DNA of 5,076 nt from Verrucomicrobiota bacterium (GTDB lineage: Bacteria; Verrucomicrobiota; Verrucomicrobiia; Limisphaerales; UBA1096): positions 1-5,076 of the forward strand of contig QOAX01000042.1 in NCBI GenBank assembly GCA_003972865.1, in the 5' to 3' direction. Within the stretch, counting starts at the first letter, position 1, and every line of letters begins with the position of its first letter. Below are positions 1-5,076 of this stretch, in pieces. The translations under genes were made by a program, and so were the position numbers. The notes beneath the pieces were generated by a model that made no database searches, had not been told where the DNA came from, and was given only the letters and a program-made list of their open reading frames with translations.

Positions 1-2807
1 CCCAGCCGCGCCTGGCCCTGCAACGCGCCGCGCCGCGCCTGGCCAAGCTGCCGGAGTCGGTCGCCCGCCACCTCGAGCAACATGCCGAGGGGCTGGCGGA
101 GTACACCGTGACGGTTGCCTGCGGCGGCCCGGGGCATCGTAGCTGCAAAGTGGAGCGTGCGCTCAAGTTGAACGGCCAGCGGTTGACGCCGCGCTGGTTT
201 GGGCGCCGGGCGCATCTTGGCTCGAAGAGCGGTCTGCCGGTGCACGGCATTGTGCTCGGGGGGCAGATGGCCATTGCCGACGAGCCGGCCCGAGCACTCG
301 ATGCCGCCGAGAAATCCGCGCTTGGCCTTCCGGCGAATCAAACCGTCCTGTCGCTGGCCGGTGAGCGGCATACGTTCGACACCCCGGCGGCGGCAGCCGA
401 CTGGCAGCAGAAGCTTATTGCCGCCGAGCAGGCGCTTGGCCCGGAGGTGCGTCTGCGGCCGGTGGCCAAGCAGAAGCCGTCCGAAGCGTGGACCACCGGC
501 AAAAAAAGCGTCCTGTTCATTCGCGTTGACTTCTCCGACCGCGAGGGCAACCCGCTCAACGACGAGGCGGCGACGTTCTCGATGAACCGCACCAACGAGT
601 TTCTCCGGGACAACTCGTATGGCAAGCTCTCGATCGACACGACGCTGGTGCCGGGGGTGTTGCGCATGCCCAAGCCGGCGGCGTGGTACCAGGCCGAGCC
701 GGAAAGCCGCGACGACGAGCTTCTGGCCCACGGCCGTGACGCCGCCCGGGTGCTCGGCGCGAAATACAACCACCGGGAGTACGACCTGTACATTGTCTGC
801 TTCGACTCGATCTTCGACGGCTGGGCCGGCAAGGCGCGCGTCGGCACGATCGGGCTTTGGCTCAACGGCGGCTTCAGCAACGACACCATCCAGCACGAGC
901 TTGGCCACAACCTCGGCCTGTTCCACGCCAACGCCTGGGTGCCGTCGCAGGGCGATTCCCCGATCGGCGCCGGCGAGCACGAGGAGTACGGCGATCCCTA
1001 CGACAACATGGGAGACTACTCGCCGTACGGGCACTTCAATGTTTATTTCAAGAATTATCTCTCATGGATTCCGAACACGTCGGTGAAATCGGTCTCGCGT
1101 ACCGGCACCTACCGCGTGAAGGCGCACGACCATCGCGAGTCCAACATCGGTGTGCGTGCGCTGAAGATCGCCAAAAACTCCGGCCGCGACTACTGGGTGA
1201 GTGTCCGGCACTGGGTGGTCGGGAGTGAGATCATGCTGCGCTGGGGCCTCAAGTCGGGCAGCTCGATGAGCGGCGACGGCTCGCTGCTGCTCGACATGAC
1301 ACCGGAGACGCGCCGTGAATTTGAGGAGAGCCAGCCGCGCGACCACTCGCTGCAGATGGGTAAAACGTTTCATGACAGCAGCCGTCGGGTGTCGGTCACC
1401 CCGGTGGCCCGTGGCGGTGATGGCCGCAAACTTTGGGTGGATCTGCGTGTGATTTACGGTTCAGTCGCCTCCAATCGCACGCCGAACGTGAGCATTGCCG
1501 GGCCGTTGCCGCCGGCCAAATTGGGCGAGCCCTTCAGCCTTGCGGCCAACGGCAACGACCCCGACAACGACGCGCTGTTTTACATCTGGGACTTCGGCGA
1601 CGGCAGCGACGTGGCCTACGGCAAAACCGTTTCGAACACCTACTTCCTTGGCGCGGGCTTGACGTTCCCGGTCACCTGCACGGCAGTCGACGGTAGGGGC
1701 GGCAGCGCGACAGCCTCGGCTTCTGTCAGGGTCGAGGGCAGCGACGACCCGGTTAACAGCTGGACACAGTCCACGCTGCCGGACACCGGCAACTTGTCGT
1801 TTGTGACGTTTGGCGGCGGGCAATTTCTCGTGGGTGGCGACGGCGGCTCCCTGGCCAGGCGCGAAGCCGGCAGCGACACCTGGGCGATGATTGGCGACAG
1901 CGGCACCAAGCAGCGGCTCTTTGGCGGCGCGATTGGCGGTGGCACGCGGCTGGCCGTCGGCTGGCTGGGCACGGTGACGGTTTCCAAAAACGAGGGTGCG
2001 TGGCGCTTGGCCAAGGGGGTGGAGCTGGTGAACATTGAGGACGTGATCCACGACGGCGATCGGTTCATCGCCGTAGGCAAGGGGGGCAAGGTCGGCCTTT
2101 CGGTGGACGGCGGGACGTGGACGTTTCACGACAGCGGCACCGCCGCCTGGCTCAAGCATGTCACGATCGGCGGCGGCACATACGCGGCGGTCGGCATGCG
2201 GGGCACAATCGTCACCTCGACCAACGGCTCCAAGTGGACGGAGCGCAACACGCCGACGTCGAACGGCCTCGAGAGCGTGGCGTTTGGCAACGGCCGGTTT
2301 GTCGCCGTCGGCTTCAAGGGCACGATCCTCCACTCGGGCAACGGGCAGCGCTGGATCACCGCCAAGTCAGGCACGAAGGAGTGGCTCAACGACGTGACGT
2401 TCGGGGGCGGGATGTTTGTGGCGGTTGGTGCCAACGGCACACTGCTGACCTCGCCCGACGGCAAGGTGTGGATGCGCCGCAGCACCGGCACGGAGACCAG
2501 CCTCGGCGGGGTGGCGTTTGGCGGCCGCCGGTTCATCATCGCCGGTCGCGCCGGGCTGATCCTCGAGTCGGGCCAGTTGGCCGCGCCACCAAAACCACCG
2601 ACCCTCACGGCCCGCCTGGCCACGGGCGGCAAGCCAAGGCTGGTCATCCACGGGCAGGAGGGCCAACTCTATCGCATCGAGATTTCGGCCGATCTGCAGG
2701 AGTGGAGGGTGCTCAAGCTCATCGAGGGCGGGGCCAAGCCGGTGGAGTTCGTTGACGAATCGGCCACGACAGATCGCAGCCACTTTTACCGCACCGTCAC
2801 GCCGTAG
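1..2807 (+). CDS. Secreted M11/metzincin-like zinc metalloprotease with PKD domain and beta-propeller repeats (5'-partial)
   Basis: Probably an extracellular zinc endopeptidase. Residues are numbered from the GTG at 108. HELGHNLGLFH at 263-273 is a full metzincin zinc site (His263, His267, His273, catalytic Glu264). Met301, in 'YDNMG', is the expected Met-turn. The spacing and the following 'FNVYFKNYLSWI' resemble gametolysin (peptidase M11) proteins more than M6. Residues about 310-455 are a beta-rich tail. A PKD domain follows at about 458-545 (core YIWDFGDGS at 492-500), then a seven-fold repeat (552-821), a Pro-rich linker, and a C-terminal module (about 834-899) like those of verrucomicrobial secreted proteins. 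The frame is open to the left edge with similar GC-rich third positions. The in-window starts (GTG 108, ATG 267) lack a signal peptide, so the true start is probably upstream. The substrate is unknown. The zinc site is certain by eye; the M11 family call is less so. Confidence 0.85.
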   Translation, partial: QPRLALQRAAPRLAKLPESVARHLEQHAEGLAEYTVTVACGGPGHRSCKVERALKLNGQRLTPRWFGRRAHLGSKSGLPVHGIVLGGQMAIADEPARALDAAEKSALGLPANQTVLSLAGERHTFDTPAAAADWQQKLIAAEQALGPEVRLRPVAKQKPSEAWTTGKKSVLFIRVDFSDREGNPLNDEAATFSMNRTNEFLRDNSYGKLSIDTTLVPGVLRMPKPAAWYQAEPESRDDELLAHGRDAARVLGAKYNHREYDLYIVCFDSIFDGWAGKARVGTIGLWLNGGFSNDTIQHELGHNLGLFHANAWVPSQGDSPIGAGEHEEYGDPYDNMGDYSPYGHFNVYFKNYLSWIPNTSVKSVSRTGTYRVKAHDHRESNIGVRALKIAKNSGRDYWVSVRHWVVGSEIMLRWGLKSGSSMSGDGSLLLDMTPETRREFEESQPRDHSLQMGKTFHDSSRRVSVTPVARGGDGRKLWVDLRVIYGSVASNRTPNVSIAGPLPPAKLGEPFSLAANGNDPDNDALFYIWDFGDGSDVAYGKTVSNTYFLGAGLTFPVTCTAVDGRGGSATASASVRVEGSDDPVNSWTQSTLPDTGNLSFVTFGGGQFLVGGDGGSLARREAGSDTWAMIGDSGTKQRLFGGAIGGGTRLAVGWLGTVTVSKNEGAWRLAKGVELVNIEDVIHDGDRFIAVGKGGKVGLSVDGGTWTFHDSGTAAWLKHVTIGGGTYAAVGMRGTIVTSTNGSKWTERNTPTSNGLESVAFGNGRFVAVGFKGTILHSGNGQRWITAKSGTKEWLNDVTFGGGMFVAVGANGTLLTSPDGKVWMRRSTGTETSLGGVAFGGRRFIIAGRAGLILESGQLAAPPKPPTLTARLATGGKPRLVIHGQEGQLYRIEISADLQEWRVLKLIEGGAKPVEFVDESATTDRSHFYRTVTP
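1479..1734 (+). other. PKD domain segment of the metalloprotease
   Basis: Residues about 458-542 of the protease read as a PKD (immunoglobulin-like) fold. They begin 'TPNVSIAGPLPPAKLGEPF', contain the hallmark 'YIWDFGDGS' at 492-500, then 'VSNTYFLGAG' and the closing strands 'VTCTAVDGRGGSATASASV'. PKD domains in secreted bacterial proteases usually act as spacers or help bind insoluble substrates. Here the domain separates the catalytic unit from the propeller. The boundaries are by eye. Confidence 0.8.
1761..2570 (+). repeat. Seven-fold ~39-residue protein repeat, predicted seven-bladed beta-propeller
   Basis: Within the metalloprotease, residues 564-821 fall into units starting at 564, 604, 643, 682, 721, 760 and 799. 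The consensus is roughly L-x-x-V-x-F-G-x-G-x-F-V-A-V-G-x-x-G-T-I-x-x-S-x-x-G-x-x-W. Tryptophans recur at 552, 592, 632, 671, 710, 749 and 788, a step of 39 or 40. The seventh unit stops before its Trp, while an orphan Trp strand (W552) sits just ahead of the first unit. That is the pattern of a propeller closed by pairing its first and last strands. The units resemble BNR/YCF48-like propeller blades. They are similar as protein but divergent as DNA, so this is an old duplication and not a recent tandem array. The likely role is binding a surface or substrate; that is inference. Confidence 0.75.
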
Positions 2808-2869
2808 CCATTTTGCCTTTCACTTGGCCGGGCCGGGCGGTAGGTTTCGCCGTGTCAATTTGAAAACAG

Positions 2870-3538
2870 ATGAACACTTTCCTGAGATTATTCAGTTGGA
2901 CGACCCTGCTTTGCTGCGCGGCTTGCGGCCGGGCGGATGACAGCGCATCCAAGCCGGCAGCCAAACCGAAAACCGTGTTGAGTCCATCCAATGAGCCCCT
3001 AGTGAATCCGGCTCCCAAGGCCGGCGTGGTCACCCTCGGCGGCGGGTGTTTCTGGTGCGTGGAGGCGGTGTACCAGCGCATCGACGGCATCACAAAAGTG
3101 ACCTCCGGCTACATGGGCGGCAAGGTGCCCAACCCCACCTACAAGCAAATCTGCACCGGACGCACCGGCCACGCCGAGGTGGTAAAGGTGGAGTTCGACC
3201 CGGCGAAAATCACGCTCGAAAAAGTGCTGGCGGTGTTCTGGAAGGCGCACGACCCGACCACGCTCAACCGGCAGGGCGTGGACATCGGCACGCAGTATCG
3301 CTCGGCGATTTTTTTCCACACCGACGCCGACAAGGCGGCGGCCGAGAAATCAAGACAAGCGGCCGGCAGATCGGGCGAGTTCAGGAACCCGATCGTGACC
3401 GAGATCGCAAAAGCCTCAACATTTTACAAGGCCGAGGCTTATCACCAAAACTACTTCAACCTGAACGCAAACGCGCCGTACTGCCGTGCCGTCATCTGGC
3501 CCAAGCTGCGCAAGCTGGACCTGAAGTTCAAGAAATAG
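2870..3538 (+). CDS. msrA: Peptide-methionine (S)-S-oxide reductase MsrA, probable lipoprotein
   Basis: Reduces methionine-S-sulfoxide in oxidised proteins back to methionine, normally recycled by thioredoxin-type reductants. The 222-residue protein has the active-site motif GGGCFWC, with catalytic Cys60. By recalled comparison with E. coli MsrA (Cys51, Tyr82, Glu94, Asp129, Tyr134), the matching residues here are Cys60, Tyr91, Glu103, Asp138 and Tyr143, all offset by +9. Cys205 in 'APYCRAVIWPKL' is the likely resolving cysteine. The ATG at 2870 puts a short basic, hydrophobic leader in front, ending CAAC at Cys19. This looks like a lipobox, although Leu at -3 is replaced by Cys, and is followed by a polar Ala/Lys/Pro linker up to the domain at about residue 52. 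This suggests a membrane-anchored, extracytoplasmic enzyme. No MsrB domain is fused. No good Shine-Dalgarno sequence precedes the start (the upstream bases are ttgaaaacag). The gene follows the protease stop by 62 bases. Confidence 0.95.
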   Translation: MNTFLRLFSWTTLLCCAACGRADDSASKPAAKPKTVLSPSNEPLVNPAPKAGVVTLGGGCFWCVEAVYQRIDGITKVTSGYMGGKVPNPTYKQICTGRTGHAEVVKVEFDPAKITLEKVLAVFWKAHDPTTLNRQGVDIGTQYRSAIFFHTDADKAAAEKSRQAAGRSGEFRNPIVTEIAKASTFYKAEAYHQNYFNLNANAPYCRAVIWPKLRKLDLKFKK

Positions 3539-3599
3539 GTGCCAGATAGGCAACCGTTAGCGCACAACTTTCCGGCCTTGGTGACGGCCTCATTTATGG

Positions 3600-5076
3600 T
3601 TAGCCATTGCTTGGTCGATTGCGCTCCAATACATCGCGCACGAGCGATTCCATGGATTCATAGTCGAGGTCCCCTTCCTTTTCGAGGTCGCGGTAGACCT
3701 GCTTCTCCAAGGCGCGGAGCTGGGTGGCGTGCATTTGCAGCTCGAGTTCGTTAAGGGTGGGAGTATGCTCGAGCATCTCCGCAATACGCTTGTCATTGGC
3801 CTCGCGACGCTCGACCAGCCGATCATGCAGGATCTCAAAGGTTCCGTGGGAAAGGGTGCCCTTCCTTTCCGCATCCTCCAAGTTATCCACTAGGCAACGA
3901 ATGGCCTGCCGGCGTGCCAGTGCCATCTCGTATTCGATCTCTTCACGAGTTTCCACAATGAGCCCCACCCGTTTCATGAGCCACTCAATCGTGGTGCTCT
4001 GTAGTAGAATGGACAGCAGCACCACGCCGAAGACGATGTTCAGGATGGTATCGCGGCGGGCCTTAGCTGGCGACGTTTCTTCATCCGCCTGCACTTGAGT
4101 CAATTTAGCCTTAGCCGTGTCGGCGGCCTTGCGCTTGTCGGCGGCTGCCTTCGCAGCTACGTCTTTTTCCTCCTGCTTTTGGCTGGAGTCATCAGCAATT
4201 TTTTTCGCACTGGCTTCAGCTTCCTTCGCGGCCATATTGGCATATTCAAAATTCTTCTCGGCGATGGTCGTTGCGGATACTAGGAGCATCATGGCCATCA
4301 CCATCGAAAGGCTGCCCCGCAAGCCCGACCAGGTAATCACAGGTAGCCACGGTTTCTTCAGCCTCAGATCCTCACGCCGCACCAGGTTGTGTACGCCAAA
4401 CACCGTTACGCTGCGAACCAGGATCATGATCACAAAAAAGGCCACAATTAGTCCAGCGTCCGCCCACAATCCGCTCAATCTTATTTCCAGCCCGATGAGA
4501 ATGAAGACAAAGGAGTTGGCCATGAAGGCGGCAAACTCCCAGAAGGAAAAGACCGCCTCGCGCGTGGTGGGACTCATACCGTGCTTGGCACCAACGTTGC
4601 CGACCATCATCCCGCAGACGACCACGGCGATGACGCCCGAGGCATGGAGCTGCATGGCCGCAACATTACTGCCGTAGGCGGCGATTGCGGTCAGGGCAAC
4701 TTCGATGAGGTGGTCGTTGACTTTGCTGGTGAGATAGGACATGGCCAGCCCGACCGCGACCCCAACGGCCGTGCCAAGAAAAACCTCGCGCAGGAACTCG
4801 CCGAGCACGTGCAGAGTCTGCACATTCCCGCCCTGGCCATCCAGGGTGGGAATGGTGAGACCCAAGCTTTCAGCGGTGATCTTGACCACGACGCCAAAGA
4901 GCACCACGGCGATGCCGTCGTTGATGAGGCTTTCACCCTCGATGATAATGCCGAGCCGCTTCGACACGGTGAATTCCTTGAATAACGCCACCACGGAAAT
5001 GGGATCGGTGGCCGCCAGCATGGCGGCGGTGACCAAGCCAACCTGCCACATCATATCGCCCCTGATCAGTTCGGCG
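3600..5076 (-). CDS. CPA1/NhaP-type Na+/H+ antiporter (5'-partial)
   Basis: Inner-membrane cation/proton exchanger (Na_H_Exchanger family) for pH and sodium homeostasis. Residues are numbered from the ATG at 5054, but the frame stays open to the right edge (AELIRGD precedes it), and the first several helices of the family are missing, so the start lies outside the window. Visible hallmarks are 'AATDPISVVALFKE' (Asp17), 'EGESLINDG' (Glu41, Ser42, Asn45, Asp46) and 'WSGLRGSLS' (Arg246). The 29-residue gap between Asp17 and Asp46 equals that between Asp130 and Asp159 of archaeal PaNhaP, as I recall it, so the ion site looks intact. About eight hydrophobic helices follow, including 'FWEFAAFMANSFVFILIGLE'. 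A charged, Ala-rich insertion (about 262-335) precedes the last helix (337-353). A hydrophilic helical tail (about 367-484) ends the protein, probably in the cytoplasm and perhaps regulatory. The gene converges on msrA with 61 bases between stops. Ion selectivity cannot be read from the sequence. Confidence 0.92.
   Translation of the reverse strand, partial: AELIRGDMMWQVGLVTAAMLAATDPISVVALFKEFTVSKRLGIIIEGESLINDGIAVVLFGVVVKITAESLGLTIPTLDGQGGNVQTLHVLGEFLREVFLGTAVGVAVGLAMSYLTSKVNDHLIEVALTAIAAYGSNVAAMQLHASGVIAVVVCGMMVGNVGAKHGMSPTTREAVFSFWEFAAFMANSFVFILIGLEIRLSGLWADAGLIVAFFVIMILVRSVTVFGVHNLVRREDLRLKKPWLPVITWSGLRGSLSMVMAMMLLVSATTIAEKNFEYANMAAKEAEASAKKIADDSSQKQEEKDVAAKAAADKRKAADTAKAKLTQVQADEETSPAKARRDTILNIVFGVVLLSILLQSTTIEWLMKRVGLIVETREEIEYEMALARRQAIRCLVDNLEDAERKGTLSHGTFEILHDRLVERREANDKRIAEMLEHTPTLNELELQMHATQLRALEKQVYRDLEKEGDLDYESMESLVRDVLERNRPSNG
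4050..4271 (-). other. Charged Ala/Lys/Glu-rich insertion in the antiporter, predicted helical or coiled coil
   Basis: Residues about 262-335 lie between the Arg246-bearing helix and the final membrane helix (337-353), where family members usually have only a short loop. The segment is rich in Ala, Lys, Glu, Asp and Gln and contains no Gly and only one Pro ('ETSPAKARRD'). Runs such as 'MAAKEAEASAKKIADD' and 'KAAADKRKAADTAKAKL' suggest a long amphipathic helix or hairpin. The reading frame is continuous and the flanking membrane motifs are intact, so this is an in-frame insertion and not a frameshift artefact. By analogy with 13-helix NhaP topology this loop would face the periplasm. Confidence 0.7.

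Noticed and set aside
5..44. Direct repeat of the 13-mer gccgcgcctggcc at 5-17 and 32-44
   Set aside because: The 27-base spacing is in frame and encodes PRLA twice in a GC-rich coding region; with only two copies it is most likely chance or a minor coding duplication.
891..926. Assignment to peptidase M6 (immune inhibitor A)
   Set aside because: M6 members usually have HExxH followed by a GLPDLYD-like segment; here a full HExxHxxGxxH with a Met-turn fits metzincins, closest to M11.
1461..2333. Long open frame on the minus strand (290 codons)
   Set aside because: It lies wholly antisense to the PKD and propeller part of the protease, has a low-complexity Arg/Ala/Val-rich translation typical of GC-rich shadow frames, and shows no domain.
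2808..2869. Promoter or terminator between the protease and msrA
   Set aside because: No convincing -35/-10 pair, Shine-Dalgarno site or strong stem-loop; the best stem (GGCG...CGCC near 2836-2851) has four pairs and no T run.
3538..3555. Possible terminator hairpin after msrA (GGTGCC, loop AGATA, GGCAACC with a bulged A)
   Set aside because: A six-pair stem with a bulge, starting on the stop codon itself and with no T run on either strand; too weak to call.
3574..3589. GGCC...GGCC inverted repeat in the gap between the convergent genes
   Set aside because: Only four pairs with an eight-base loop and no T tract; GGCC is its own reverse complement and common in this base composition.
4117..4677. 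Open frame of 186 codons on the plus strand
   Set aside because: Antisense to the antiporter, whose membrane motifs are clear; the Ser/Ala-rich translation is the mirror of that coding sequence.

Overview
The window is GC-rich bacterial DNA holding three protein genes and no RNA gene, mobile element or CRISPR array that I can see. The best guess for the host is a member of the Verrucomicrobiota. This rests mainly on the last ~70 residues of the first protein, a module ending in 'HFYRTVTP' of the kind I associate with large secreted verrucomicrobial proteins, together with the high GC at third codon positions and poor Shine-Dalgarno sites. The assignment is an inference from recalled patterns, not a search.

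Layout. (1) Positions 1-2807, plus strand: a large multidomain zinc metalloprotease of the gametolysin (M11)/metzincin type, cut by the left edge. Its order is propeptide-like N-terminal region, catalytic domain with HELGHNLGLFH and a Met-turn, beta-rich tail, PKD domain, a seven-fold ~39-residue repeat that looks like a closed seven-bladed beta-propeller, a proline-rich linker and the C-terminal module. (2) Positions 2870-3538, plus strand: a complete peptide-methionine sulfoxide reductase A (msrA) with an N-terminal lipoprotein-like signal, so probably acting outside the cytoplasm. (3) Positions 3600-5076, minus strand: a CPA1/NhaP-type Na+/H+ antiporter cut by the right edge, with an unusual ~75-residue charged, alanine-rich insertion before its last membrane helix and a ~115-residue cytoplasmic tail.

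Genes 1 and 2 run in the same direction with a 62-base gap. Genes 2 and 3 converge, with only 61 bases between their stop codons. The gaps hold no convincing promoter or terminator; a few weak hairpins are recorded as rejected.

Nothing ties the three genes into one pathway. Two of them (secreted protease, exported MsrA) act at or beyond the cell envelope and the third is an inner-membrane ion exchanger, so a loose cell-surface or stress theme is possible but not demonstrated. I see no evidence for a new defence system or mobile system. The most unusual points are the circularly closed propeller repeat in the protease and the insertion in the antiporter.
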